DNA of 64,000 nucleotides. Source: Saccharopolyspora endophytica. Its GTDB lineage: Bacteria > Actinomycetota > Actinomycetes > Mycobacteriales > Pseudonocardiaceae. Positions 34,462 to 43,152 of this stretch are shown one piece after another. The stretch is taken from the NCBI RefSeq assembly GCF_018070075.1, contig NZ_JAGPXE010000006.1, positions 248,001 through 312,000 on the forward strand. The letters run 5' to 3'. The notes under the pieces were generated by a model. The model was not told the DNA's origin. It worked only from the letters and a program-made list of their open reading frames with translations, and did not search any database. Made by a program: the position numbers and the translations under genes. Within the stretch, counting starts at the first letter, position 1, and every line of letters starts with the position of its first letter.

Positions 34462-35361
34462 TCAGTCCCCCTTCCTGGTCTCACGACCGAGAGAGTCCTG
34501 CAGCCCGTCGCCGATGAGGTTGAAGCACAGGGTCGCGATCGCGATCGCGAGCCCGGGCCACACGACGAGCAGCGGAGTGCTGCGGATCTCGACGAAGCCT
34601 CGGCCCAGCAGGTTGCCCCAGCTGGGCGTGGGCGGTACGACGCCTAGGCCGAGCAAGGAGAGTGCGGCCTCGGCGAGCAGCGCTGCCGCGAGCATCAGCG
34701 AGATCTGCACCAGCAGCGGCGAGAGGATGTTGGGCAGTACGCGCCGGGTGATGATGCTGTGCACGGGCGTGCCGATGCTCACCGACGCCTCGACGTAGGT
34801 CTCCGCCCGCACGGCCAGCGTGGCGCTGCGCACCACCCGGAACAGGCGCGGCGAGTAGACGATGCCCAGCGCGATCATCGCGTTGATCAGCCCCGGCCCG
34901 GTGGCCGCGATGATCGCGATCGCCAGGATGATCGCGGGGAAGGTCATGAGCACGTCGGCGGCCCGCCCCAAGAGCCAGTCGATCCAGCCACCGCTGTAGC
35001 CGGCGAGCAACCCGAACGGCACTCCGATGGCCGCCGCGACGACCACCGCCAGCAAGGCGGCGAACAGGGAGATCCGGCCGGCGAGCAGCAGGCGGCTGAA
35101 GGTGTCGCGGCCCAGCCCGTCCGTGCCGAGCCAGTGCTCGGGCGTCGAGCCGGACAACCTGTTGAGCACGTCGATCGCGTCGGGCTCGTACGGGGCGAGC
35201 AGCGGCGCCGCCGCCGAGGCGACGGCCAGTACGACCAGCACGATGAGCGCGGTGAAGGCGAGTCGGTTGGTGCGGAACCTGCGCGCGAAGCGCCGCCAGC
35301 CGGGGGCGGTCACCAACGGGGACTCCGCGGACGAAATACCGCTGTTCGTGGTCGTTTTCAT
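34462..35361 (-). CDS. Oligopeptide-type ABC transporter permease (DppC-like)
   Basis: A 299-residue inner-membrane protein with an N-terminal cytoplasmic tail, a first helix at FTALIVLVVLAVASAAAPLL, the DppC motif HWLGTDGLGRDTFSRLLLAGR, and an EAA-like loop EASVSIGTPVHSIITRRVLPN. About six membrane segments are visible. It forms the translocation channel with the DppB-like permease, whose gene ends 22 bp upstream. Confidence 0.93.
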   Translation of the reverse strand: MKTTTNSGISSAESPLVTAPGWRRFARRFRTNRLAFTALIVLVVLAVASAAAPLLAPYEPDAIDVLNRLSGSTPEHWLGTDGLGRDTFSRLLLAGRISLFAALLAVVVAAAIGVPFGLLAGYSGGWIDWLLGRAADVLMTFPAIILAIAIIAATGPGLINAMIALGIVYSPRLFRVVRSATLAVRAETYVEASVSIGTPVHSIITRRVLPNILSPLLVQISLMLAAALLAEAALSLLGLGVVPPTPSWGNLLGRGFVEIRSTPLLVVWPGLAIAIATLCFNLIGDGLQDSLGRETRKGD

Positions 35362-35383
35362 CGGATGTCCATTCGGCGGATAG

Positions 35384-36328
35384 TCAAGACTGCCGGATCC
35401 TCGGGTTGAAGTAGCCGTACGAGACGTCGACCAGGATGTTGATCAGCAGCACCATCACGGCCGCCACGAGCACGACGCCTTGCACGACCGGGAAGTCACG
35501 GCTGAACACGCCCTGGTAGGCGAGCTGGCCGATGCCGGGGAAGGCGAACAGCTGCTCGATCACGACGGTGCCGCCGATGAGCCGATTCGCCTCGATGCCG
35601 AAGACCGTCACCACAGGTAGCGCGGCGTTCTTCAGCGCATGCTTCCCGACCACCCGGACCGGGCTCAGCCCCTTGGCCGTGGCGGTGCGGACGTAGTCCT
35701 CGCTCATCACCGTCGACAGCGATGCCCTGGTCTGCCGGGCGATCACCGCGGCCGGGGCCAGTGCCAGCGCCGTGGCCGGGAGAATCAGGTGCTGCAACCA
35801 GGCGAGGGGATCCTCGGCGAGCGGGACGTACCCGACCGCCGGGAGCAGCGGGTTCTGCAGCGCGAACAGCAGAACCAGGATCATCCCGACCCAGAAGTAC
35901 GGGACCGCGACACCGACGCTGGCCCCCACGGTCGCTAACCGGTCGAGCCAGGTTCCGGGGCGCAGCCCGGCGATCGAACCGACGACAACGCCGAGGACGA
36001 TCGCCAGGCCCAGCGCCAGGAAGGCGAGCGACAACGTGGCGGGCAGCCGGGAGAGGATCGCCGTCCACACCGTCTGGCTGGTGAACAGCGACGTGCCGAG
36101 ATCACCGTGCAGCACCGAGCTCAACCAGTTCCAGTACTGCACCAGGAACGGATCGTTGAGCCCCAGCCGCTCTCGCACCGCCTCGACCTGGGCGGGGTCG
36201 GGATTCTGACCGGCCAGCGCCACGGCGGGGTCCCCCGGCACGAGCACGATGAGACCGAACACCAGGAAACTGACCACCAGCAGCAGCGGAATGCTCACCA
36301 GCAGCCGCCGTACGAGTAATCCGAGCAC
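35384..36328 (-). CDS. Oligopeptide-type ABC transporter permease (DppB-like)
   Basis: A 314-residue permease from GTG 36328 with GGAGGAG upstream. It has the N-terminal helix LLVRRLLVSIPLLLVVSFLVFGLIVLVPGDPA, the conserved RERLGLNDPFLVQYWNW segment, and the EAA-like loop YVRTATAKGLSPVRVVGKHALKNA. About six helices are seen. It is the first intact gene of the importer operon, lying immediately after a broken binding-protein gene. Confidence 0.93.
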   Translation of the reverse strand: MLGLLVRRLLVSIPLLLVVSFLVFGLIVLVPGDPAVALAGQNPDPAQVEAVRERLGLNDPFLVQYWNWLSSVLHGDLGTSLFTSQTVWTAILSRLPATLSLAFLALGLAIVLGVVVGSIAGLRPGTWLDRLATVGASVGVAVPYFWVGMILVLLFALQNPLLPAVGYVPLAEDPLAWLQHLILPATALALAPAAVIARQTRASLSTVMSEDYVRTATAKGLSPVRVVGKHALKNAALPVVTVFGIEANRLIGGTVVIEQLFAFPGIGQLAYQGVFSRDFPVVQGVVLVAAVMVLLINILVDVSYGYFNPRIRQS

Positions 36329-36350
36329 GAACTCCTCCAGACGATCCGTA

Positions 36351-36650
36351 TTACCGCTGGGGCTCGATCCCTGCGCCCCGGAACTGGCGCGAGGCGTCGG
36401 CGTAGATCTCCACGCCCCGGACCTTGCCGTTCATCGCGAACGGCGTGGTCAGATGGCACAGCGTCACGTTCGGGTAGGCCTCCTCGGCCACGGCATCGAA
36501 CAGCCGGGAGTACGCCGGTTGCCGCTCCTGAGCCGTAGCGCCCTGCAGCGCCTCGAGCAGAACCACGCGGCGCTGGAGATCCGGTTGTCGGCGGACGATC
36601 TCGCCGAGCTCGACGCGCAGTTCCCAGCCCCGAACCGGGCCACACCGCTG
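36351..36650 (-). pseudogene. Family 5 extracellular solute-binding protein, C-terminal remnant
   Basis: Minus-strand reading gives ALQGATAQERQPAYSRLFDA, VAEEAYPNVTLCHLTTPF and VRGVEIYADASRQFRGA, ending at 36351, the usual C-terminal end of peptide-binding (SBP_bac_5) proteins. Upstream of about 36600 the match stops and no lipoprotein signal or start exists. Only about 75-90 codons of a normally 500-residue protein remain. It sits 22 bp from the DppB-like gene, where the binding protein belongs, so the importer has lost its local receptor. Confidence 0.75.
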
Positions 36651-36966
36651 GAAATCCTCTGACACGACGCGCCCGCGTCCGTGCCTACCGCGCGGACGGC
36701 ACCGGTTCCTGATCATGATCTTGGCTTCGTGTGTAGCCGGATTCATCCGAGTTCGGCCTCTGCGGTGGCGACGCGTGGCGGTGAGGCCATCGGCCCGTTC
36801 CTGATGGTCACGTGGCGATCCAGATCGGGCCCGAACGTTTCCTCCTTCCGGTGTCAGGGGACTCCCAGAACAGCCGTTTGTCCCGATGGAGCGGGTCAGG
36901 GCTCACGGCCACAGCAACGCCGGGACGGTGCACGTCCGTTTCGGATGCTTACCACGGAGGGAAATC
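36651..36966. other. Intergenic DNA before the formaldehyde dehydrogenase-like gene
   Basis: No supported gene. This is the junction between the truncated binding-protein remnant and the plus-strand dehydrogenase. ACGGAGGG at its right end is the ribosome site for the next gene. A frame starting at 36886 merely extends that gene upstream without a ribosome site. No clear promoter boxes were identified. Confidence 0.5.
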
Positions 36967-38115
36967 ATGAAAGGGCTTGTCTACGAAGGTCCGCGTCAGG
37001 TGGCGGTCAAGGAAGTACCCGACGCGAAGATCGAACGCCCCACCGACGTGCTCGTTCGCGTCACCTCGACTAACATATGCGGTTCGGATCTGCACATGTA
37101 CGAAGGCCGCACCGACCTGGAAGCCGGCCGCGTCCTCGGCCACGAGAACCTCGGTCAGGTCGCCGAGGTCGGCAGTGGCGTCGAGCGCATCAAGGTCGGC
37201 GACCGGGTGTGCCTGCCGTTCAACATCGGCTGCGGGTTCTGCCGCAACTGCGAGGACGGTCTGACCGCGTTCTGCCTGACCGTTCATCCGGATCCGAACA
37301 TGGCCGGTGCCGCCTTCGGCTTCGCCGGCATGGGCCCGTTCGACGGTGGCCAGGCGGAGTACCTGCGAGTCCCGTTCGGGGACTTCAACTGCCTGCGCCT
37401 GCCAGAGGACGCCCAGGAGAAGGAGGACGACTACGTCATGGTCGCCGACATCTTCCCCACCGGCTGGCACGCCACCCGACTGGCCGGGCTGCGCCCAGGG
37501 GAGTCGTGCGTCGTCTACGGCGCCGGACCGGTCGGGCTCATGGCCGCTTACTCCGCGATGATCCAGGGCGCCAAGAAGGTCATGATCGTCGACCGCCATC
37601 CGGACCGGCTGCGGCTGGCCGAGCAGGTCGGGGTCATCCCGGTCGATGATTCGAAGGGCGATCCCGTCCAGCAGATCTTGGACCAGACCAACGGCAAGGG
37701 CGCCGACCGCGGCTGCGAATGCGTCGGCTACCAGGCTCACGATCCGCAAGGCATCGAGCACTCCAACATGACCATGAACAACCTGGTGGGCTCCGTGCGC
37801 TTCACCGGCGGCATCGGCGTCGTCGGCATCTTCCTGCCAGCCGACGCCGGTTCCCAGGATGAATTGCAGCGCAATGGCCAGATCGCCTTCGACATGGGCA
37901 ACTTCTGGTTCAAGGGTCAGAAGGTCGGCACGGGCCAGGCCAATGTCAAGCACTACAACCGCTATCTGCGCGACCTCATCCACGAAGGCCGCGCGAAGCC
38001 GTCCTGGATCGTCTCGCACGACCTGCCCCTGCAACGCGCGGAAGAGGCCTACGACCAGTTCGACAAGCGCGAAGACGGCTGGACCAAGGTCGTCCTCAAA
38101 CCGGCCATGGCTTAG
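36967..38115 (+). CDS. Glutathione-independent formaldehyde dehydrogenase-like enzyme
   Basis: A 382-residue zinc MDR protein from ATG 36967 behind GGAGGG. Catalytic zinc ligands are in NICGSDLHMYEGR and LGHENLG; the structural zinc loop is CGFCRNCEDGLTAFC; NAD-binding GAGPVGLMA is followed by IVDRHPDR. The long insertion region with GMGPFDGGQAEYLRVPF and the GCECVGYQAH segment match the dismutating formaldehyde dehydrogenase (PFDH) group, which holds NAD tightly. It may detoxify small aldehydes. The ABM-domain gene follows 45 bp on. Confidence 0.9.
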   Translation: MKGLVYEGPRQVAVKEVPDAKIERPTDVLVRVTSTNICGSDLHMYEGRTDLEAGRVLGHENLGQVAEVGSGVERIKVGDRVCLPFNIGCGFCRNCEDGLTAFCLTVHPDPNMAGAAFGFAGMGPFDGGQAEYLRVPFGDFNCLRLPEDAQEKEDDYVMVADIFPTGWHATRLAGLRPGESCVVYGAGPVGLMAAYSAMIQGAKKVMIVDRHPDRLRLAEQVGVIPVDDSKGDPVQQILDQTNGKGADRGCECVGYQAHDPQGIEHSNMTMNNLVGSVRFTGGIGVVGIFLPADAGSQDELQRNGQIAFDMGNFWFKGQKVGTGQANVKHYNRYLRDLIHEGRAKPSWIVSHDLPLQRAEEAYDQFDKREDGWTKVVLKPAMA

Positions 38116-38160
38116 AACGCCTTCGGCCTGTCCTATCCGCCAGTGAAAGAGGTGTGACCA

Positions 38161-38463
38161 ATGGTCAACGTTGGGTTGCTCGTGACGGTGGAAGCCAAGC
38201 CGGGTAAGGAAGCCGAGGTGGAGAAGTTCCTGCGGGACGCGCTGCCGTTGGCAGAAGGCGAACCCGCGACCGTGGCGTGGTTCGCGATCAGGCTGAGCGA
38301 ATCGACGTTCGGCATCTTCGATGCCTTTCCCGACGATGCCGGCCGGAAGACCCATCTGTCCGGCCCGATCGGTCAGGCGCTCTCCGAGCGAGCCGACGAA
38401 CTGTTCGCCAAACCACCGTCGATCGAGCAACTCGACGTACTCGCGAACAAGCTACCGGGTTAG
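38161..38463 (+). CDS. ABM-domain (antibiotic biosynthesis monooxygenase-like) protein
   Basis: A 100-residue dimeric alpha/beta-barrel protein. ATG 38161 follows AAAGAGGTG. It has GLLVTVEAKPGKEAEVEKFL, a central TFGIFDAFPDDAGRKTHLSG and a C-terminal helix, the pattern of the ABM/YgiN superfamily. These act as quinol or small-molecule monooxygenases or simple binding proteins without a cofactor. It is probably co-transcribed with the formaldehyde dehydrogenase-like gene. Function beyond the fold is unknown. Confidence 0.85.
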   Translation: MVNVGLLVTVEAKPGKEAEVEKFLRDALPLAEGEPATVAWFAIRLSESTFGIFDAFPDDAGRKTHLSGPIGQALSERADELFAKPPSIEQLDVLANKLPG

Positions 38464-38596
38464 CCTGACGCTTTCACGTGGTTTGAGGTGACACGTGGCT
38501 TGATATGGGCGGGAGTGCCTGTCCTGTAAGGGAAACTGGTGTTTGCGACGACAACAGTTGACCTGAGCAGGAAGGCGCCCCGCGAGAGGCGTTCTG

Positions 38597-39802
38597 TTGG
38601 CGCAGAGAGCCCGGGCGTGCGGCCTGGAGCGGGTGCTGTTGACGGCGTTGGGGCCATGGCGACCGCCGAGTGCGGTGCATGATCCGGCCAAGATCGTGGC
38701 CGATCTGGCGATCGCGGTCGCGCTGGGCGCGGACCGCGCGGCCGACATCGCCGTGGTGCGCGCTCAGCCCGAGGCCTTCGGGGTGGTGGCCTCGAATCCG
38801 ACCGTGTCGCGGCTGATCGACAGACTGGCCGACGATGCCGATCGGGCGCTGGGTGCGATCCGCGGTACCCGCGCCGCCGCACGGGCGCGGGTGTGGGGCC
38901 AGGCGGGTACTCCGCGGCAGGCGGGGCTGGTGGTGCTGGATCTGGACGCCACCCAGGTCACCGCCCATTCGGAGAAGGAATGGGCAGCCAAGACCTGGAA
39001 GAAGGGCTTCGGGTTTCACCACCTGCTGGCCTATGTGGACCATGGTGATGGCGGCACCGGGGAGCCGGTCGCCGGTTTGCTGCGGCGGGGTAACGCGGGC
39101 TCGAATACCACCGCTGATCACATCACCGTGCTTGACGCGCTTACGCGATTACCTGAATCCGACAGAACCATCGACGAGCACGGCAGGCGGGCGATCCTGG
39201 TGCGCACAGACGCCGCCGGAGCGCCCCACGGCTTCGCCGCGCGCATCCACGAACTGGGCATGCAGTTCTCCCTCGGCGCCTATCTGCACTAGATCGACAT
39301 CCCTGCCATGCTGCCGTTGGTACCGAAACACGCCTGGACCCCGCCTACAACGCCGACGGCAAACCCCGCGACGGGGCCTGGGTCACCGAGATCACCGGCA
39401 TGGTCGACCTGCCAGCGTGGCCCGAGGGCACCCGGCTGATCCTGCGCAAGGAACGCCCCCGTCCCGGCGCCCAGCTGCGTTTCACCGACACCGACGGTCT
39501 ACGCATCACCGGGTTCCTCACCAACACTGCGGTCGGGCAACTCCCTGACCTCGAATTGCGACACCGCCGCCATGCCCGCGCCGAGGACCGCATCCGGGCC
39601 GCCAAAGACACCGGGCTCCGCAACCTGCCCTTCCACAACGCGCCCAAAACCAGATCTGGCTGGAAATCTGCGCGCTGGCGGCCGATCTCATCGCCGGGAC
39701 CCAACGCGTCGCTTGCACCTGCTGGGCCCAAGTCTCCGGGCCCAAACGACTTCGCCTGCGTCTGTTCACCGTCGCCGGCCGGCGCGTCCGCACCGGTTGA
39801 GG
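38597..39802 (+). pseudogene. IS1380-family transposase, multiply broken
   Basis: The first open piece (38597-39292) carries LVVLDLDATQVTAHSEKEWA with the first DDE Asp, KGFGFHHLLAYVDHGDGGTGE and ILVRTDAAGAPHGF. An in-frame TAG at 39290 is followed by a frameshift into GAWVTEITGMVDLPAWPEGT and by another near 39640, where the family sequence LEICALAADLIA resumes in a third frame and ends RLFTVAGRRVRTG. The N-terminus is also missing. The copy is inactive. Its right end has replaced the 3' half of a sortase gene on the opposite strand. Confidence 0.85.
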
Positions 39803-40089
39803 CCCAGGGACGCCAGAGGGGATTCGACGTTGATCGTCGGGATACGAAGGGAAACCGGATCCGAGGGCGCCATCACCGGCGCCGGGTCCGTGTCCTCGCG
39901 TTGGATGTTAGTCGCCGGTGCAGCGACTCCGGCGGTGCTCGTAGCCGGGGTCGCTGGTGGGGCGGACTCGACGGTCAGCCCTGCGGTGATCGTGGCCAGT
40001 CCGCCCACGCCCAAGACCGTGGCGAGCGCTGAGGCCATAAGGCACCGGCGCCCACCGCGGCCAACTGATCTGGTCACGCGAGGGCTCAT
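39800..40089 (-). pseudogene. Class F-type sortase, truncated by the IS1380 copy
   Basis: ATG 40089 overlaps the preceding gene's stop as ATGA. The product starts MSPRVTRSVGRGGRRCLMAS, has a signal-anchor helix (ASALATVLGVGGLATITAGL), a Pro/Thr/Ala linker and then PVSLRIPTINVESPLASLGL, the first strand of actinobacterial class F-type sortases. After LGLN the frame enters the IS1380 right end and stops at 39766. The catalytic His, Cys (TLxTC) and Arg are gone, so no transpeptidase remains. Confidence 0.65.
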
Positions 40090-40571
40090 TGCTGCTGAGG
40101 AGTTGTTTCCTCGTCACCGGCCGACCGCTGGTGAGCCGCGTAGGCCGCGGCACCGGCACCAGCGGCCAACAGTCCGGCCCCGGCACCGATCACCGCCCCG
40201 TTGGAGCCCTCGTCGGCTGTGCCGCCACCGCCGGTGTCCGCGCCACCAGCGGAGTTGAGTTCACCGTTGACACCGCTGGGGAAGAACCCGCCCTTGGTGG
40301 CAGCGCCGGGGGTGAGGTAGACGATGTTGAGGACCTCACCGGGTGTGCGGCCGAACGCGATGCCGTTGCCATTAGCCGGGACGATGTTGGCCTTGCCGTC
40401 GACCTCGATGTCTTCGTCCTTGCCGTTGTCCAACTGTCCCCGGGCCGCGGAGATCTTGTTCGCGCCCTCGATCAGAGCCAGGGTCTCCTGCCCCATGGCA
40501 TACAGCGTGGTGCGGATGTTGGCCGCGTGGTACGCTTCCACGCTCGCGCTGATCGGTGAACGCGCCACCAT
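40086..40571 (-). CDS. Small surface-type protein with C-terminal membrane anchor
   Basis: About 161 residues from ATG 40571; an extension to 40607 is possible and no ribosome site is clear, so the true N-terminus may be lost. Residues 1-47 are helical and ESX-like (ISASVEAYHAANIRTTLYAM). Residues 55-105 are a beta-rich region. GGADTGGGG near 109-117 followed by a hydrophobic stretch (AVIGAGAGLLAAGAGAAAYA) and a charged tail resemble a variant cell-wall sorting signal. It is coupled to the sortase gene and is probably its substrate, now orphaned. Confidence 0.5.
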   Translation of the reverse strand: MVARSPISASVEAYHAANIRTTLYAMGQETLALIEGANKISAARGQLDNGKDEDIEVDGKANIVPANGNGIAFGRTPGEVLNIVYLTPGAATKGGFFPSGVNGELNSAGGADTGGGGTADEGSNGAVIGAGAGLLAAGAGAAAYAAHQRSAGDEETTPQQQ

Positions 40572-40818
40572 GACAATCACACGGTTGCGCCGGGTAGTCC
40601 TTGCCACTGCGCTCTTCGACGCCTATGCCGCACGCGATGCGTTGCAGAACCAGGCAGTGTACGCCCACCTCACCAGCGACGAAAAACACGAACTCACCGG
40701 CGTACTCGCAGCATCAGGGATCGGACGACGGGCCCTTACTGCAAGTCAAAACGACGCCCTCATCTCTACGGTCTCCCGTGCCGAAAAGCAGGTGCGGACG
40801 CTACTTGAACGACGATGA
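40570..40818 (+). CDS. Small hypothetical protein
   Basis: An 82-residue frame from ATG 40570 (MTITRLRRVVLATALFDAYA) ending with RAEKQVRTLLERR. It has GC-rich third positions and a plausible all-helical, charged composition (HLTSDEKHELTGVLAASGIG). No ribosome site is evident and its start overlaps the divergent surface protein's start. No family is recognised. It lies 185 bp upstream of the type VII cassette and may or may not be expressed. Confidence 0.35.
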   Translation: MTITRLRRVVLATALFDAYAARDALQNQAVYAHLTSDEKHELTGVLAASGIGRRALTASQNDALISTVSRAEKQVRTLLERR

Positions 40819-41003
40819 AGGGTCCCGGCCACCGACGTGTCGCCGAGCTGGGTCCTGAAGATCGCAACGCTCAACGTCAAGGGCGAGACATCTGCCTGCT
40901 CTATTCGTGCGACGTGTGGTCAACACCGCCGTACTGGCTGAAGGCCAGAGCTATGGTCCTGCGCGGTCTTGTTGAAGATCATGAGGCTTGGGTCGTGTGG
41001 TGT

Positions 41004-41345
41004 ATGGGGGCGTGGCTGTTGGATGGGGCGGGGTTTCACGTTGATGTCGAGGTCTTGGAGACCGCGGCGAGGGCGATGGGGGAGATCGCGGCTGATCAGA
41101 ACGCATCTGAGCTCGCGGAGCTGTGTGACGGCGATGCGCAGGCGATCGGCAGCGACGTGATGTGTGAGGCGTTGGTGTCGTTCTGCGAAACGATGAGCCA
41201 GAGCATCGACTATCTGGTCGACAAAGCCGAGGAGACCGGTGAAGGCCTGTCCGAGGCCGCCCGGACCTACCGGGAGGCCGATCACGCCGCGATGCAACAG
41301 CTCGGTGGCGATCCGGCTGCTGCCGTGATGGACGAGCAGTTTTAG
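41004..41345 (+). CDS. EspC-like type VII secretion partner protein
   Basis: A 113-residue acidic helical protein (start at ATG 41004 chosen because the FHVDVEVLETAARAM segment then lies near the N-terminus, as in EspC/DUF2580 proteins; earlier in-frame starts exist). A second helix ends with Tyr89-x3-Asp93 (TYREADHA), the YxxxD/E type VII secretion signal. The length and hairpin are right for a WXG100-like partner. It ends 9 bp before the toxin gene, so it likely forms the exported heterodimer or chaperone for the toxin N-terminus. Confidence 0.65.
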   Translation: MGAWLLDGAGFHVDVEVLETAARAMGEIAADQNASELAELCDGDAQAIGSDVMCEALVSFCETMSQSIDYLVDKAEETGEGLSEAARTYREADHAAMQQLGGDPAAAVMDEQF

Positions 41346-41354
41346 GGCGCGTGG

Positions 41355-42497
41355 ATGGTTGACCGTCAGGAACTGGGTGAAACCGAGCGTGGCGAGGAAC
41401 TCGTGCCCGGCAAGGTGGTGGCCCTGTACCGGTATGCGCAGGTCCTGCGGGATCGCGCGACCGATGTGATCGCCGACGCCGAAGCCCTCAAACGCATCGA
41501 CACCGGTGCGTGGACAGGCCCTGCGTATGAGGCCTATGCCGAAGACAACGCGAACCAGTGGCCGCGATGGCTCAAACTCGGCGACGCGATGGCCTACGGC
41601 GCCCAGGCCGTTGAGAGCTACGCGAACTGCCTGGGCTGGGCCCAGATGCAAGCCAACCAAGCCGTCGAGCTCTACCGTCGCGGCCAGCAGCTATCGCAGC
41701 AGGCGCAGCAATCCCACGACAAGGCGGTGGCGGCCTACAACTCCGGTGGCGGGGAGTCGGGTGCGTTGCCGCCGGTGTTTCAGGACCCGGGGGAGGAGTA
41801 CCGGCAGGCGGCCCGTGAGCTGCTTGAGCGTGCCCGCCGACAGCTGGAGGCGGTAGCCGGGGAGTCGGCGAAGGCCCTCAACGAGATGGCTGAGGCGGTG
41901 CCGACGGAGGACGAGGAGTCTACCGCCGAGACCCTCGCGCACGCTGCCACCGACGCCGCCGGCTTCATCCCGGTCATCGGCGATGCCGTCGACCTCGCTC
42001 ACGCCGGGGTCTATGCCCTGCAAGGGAGAGGCACGGAAGCGGCACTGACCGCGGCGGCTGCGGTCCCGTTCGCCGGCTGGGCTGCTGGGGGCACCAAGCT
42101 CGGCAAGGCGGGCACGAAGATCGGCGAAGCCCTCGGGATCGGGGAGAAGGCCCGGTTCGGCTGGTCCGACCGGATCGGTCGAGACGCGTACCGGGCGAAC
42201 TTCTTCGACGCCAACCCCGACCTCAAGGGCAAGGTGTGGGTTCACCACGCCGTCGAGCAGCAGGCGATGAAGAAGCAGTACCCGGAGCTGGACATCTCCC
42301 CGAATGAGATGCATTCCCTTGATAACCTCCGGGGGATCCCGAAAGAGATCAACGGTGATGTGCACCTGCGCAAGATCCGGTCGGAGTGGGACGAGTTCTA
42401 CATCGACAACCCGAACCCGAGTAAGCAAGACCTGTTGGACAAGGCGACCGAGATTGATAACAGGTTCGGTCACCAGTTCAACCCACCCGTACGGTAG
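41355..42497 (+). CDS. WXG-headed type VII polymorphic toxin with His-rich nuclease-like C-terminus
   Basis: A 380-residue modular protein. Residues 1-130 are a helical WXG100-like domain with Trp53-Thr-Gly55 in GAWTGPAYEAYAED. Residues 140-190 are a charged helix. Residues about 195-245 (GFIPVIGDAVDLAHAGVYAL, AAAAVPFAGWAAGG) match the glycine-rich pre-toxin segment common in polymorphic toxins. The C-terminal about 100 residues carry His297-His298 (VWVHHAVEQQ), His320, Asn324 and His337, an HNH/AHH-like arrangement that suggests a metal-dependent nuclease. There is no signal peptide. The following gene probably encodes immunity. Confidence 0.72.
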   Translation: MVDRQELGETERGEELVPGKVVALYRYAQVLRDRATDVIADAEALKRIDTGAWTGPAYEAYAEDNANQWPRWLKLGDAMAYGAQAVESYANCLGWAQMQANQAVELYRRGQQLSQQAQQSHDKAVAAYNSGGGESGALPPVFQDPGEEYRQAARELLERARRQLEAVAGESAKALNEMAEAVPTEDEESTAETLAHAATDAAGFIPVIGDAVDLAHAGVYALQGRGTEAALTAAAAVPFAGWAAGGTKLGKAGTKIGEALGIGEKARFGWSDRIGRDAYRANFFDANPDLKGKVWVHHAVEQQAMKKQYPELDISPNEMHSLDNLRGIPKEINGDVHLRKIRSEWDEFYIDNPNPSKQDLLDKATEIDNRFGHQFNPPVR

Positions 42498-42503
42498 GTG
42501 ATC

Positions 42504-42950
42504 ATGTTCTATCGGTTGCGGCCCGACGTTCCGGGCGCCCTGGCGGACGAAACCGTCCTGGACACCTCGGTCCGCCCGCCCCGTGTGGAGGGGGCCCTCT
42601 ACTACGAGATCGACAACTGGTTCGGCGACGACCTGATCACCGCCCACCCGTGCTTCCTCGTGACCGAGAAGATGGCCGCCGCCCTGGCCGGTTCCGGACT
42701 CGGATCCTTCGAGATTCGCGGAGCCGAGATCACCTACGGCGAAGACGCCCACGAACGCCTCGAACGCCACGGCCTGACCGAGTTCCCCGAGTTCCGCTGG
42801 CTTTTCGTCACCGGAACAGCAGGCCAAGACGACCTGGGGCTCACTCCACGAGGGCGCCTGGTCGTCTCAGATGCTGCTCTCGAGATCTTCCGCCAGGGCA
42901 ACCTCGACGGATGCGAGATCGAAGAATACGACGCCGACACCCACCAGTGA
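42504..42950 (+). CDS. Putative cognate immunity protein
   Basis: A 148-residue acidic cytosolic protein. ATG 42504 has TAGGTG close upstream; GTG 42498 is an alternative. It starts 7 bp after the toxin stop. It begins MFYRLRPDVPG, contains YYEIDNWFGDD and RLVVSDAALEIFRQGNLDGCEIEEY, and lacks signal or membrane segments. The size, acidity, position and C-terminal pattern (ALEIFRQ...) resemble Imm43-like immunity proteins of polymorphic toxin loci. Assignment is by position plus this resemblance. Confidence 0.6.
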   Translation: MFYRLRPDVPGALADETVLDTSVRPPRVEGALYYEIDNWFGDDLITAHPCFLVTEKMAAALAGSGLGSFEIRGAEITYGEDAHERLERHGLTEFPEFRWLFVTGTAGQDDLGLTPRGRLVVSDAALEIFRQGNLDGCEIEEYDADTHQ

Positions 42951-43152
42951 TCCCCACTTCGCCGACCACGCGGATCAGGTGGCCACATTCGCACTCACTT
43001 CTTGTCGGCTCGGTAGCTGCGGAGCACAGCACCCAAGCCGCGACGCTCAGCACTACGCACCTCAAGAAAGCTATGGACCTCGATTGGGTCGTGGTGCCCG
43101 CATGTGACGCCTCCCGCGAGGAAGGCCTGCGTGCAGGCCGAGAGGTCCCCAC

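Noticed and set aside
36949..38430. 493-codon minus-strand frame
   Set aside because: Antisense shadow of the formaldehyde dehydrogenase-like and ABM genes, both of which have motifs and ribosome sites.
40815..41003. Extended N-terminus for the EspC-like protein (start at 40815)
   Set aside because: The first 60 residues are unlike the helical family and the family-like segment begins just after 41004.
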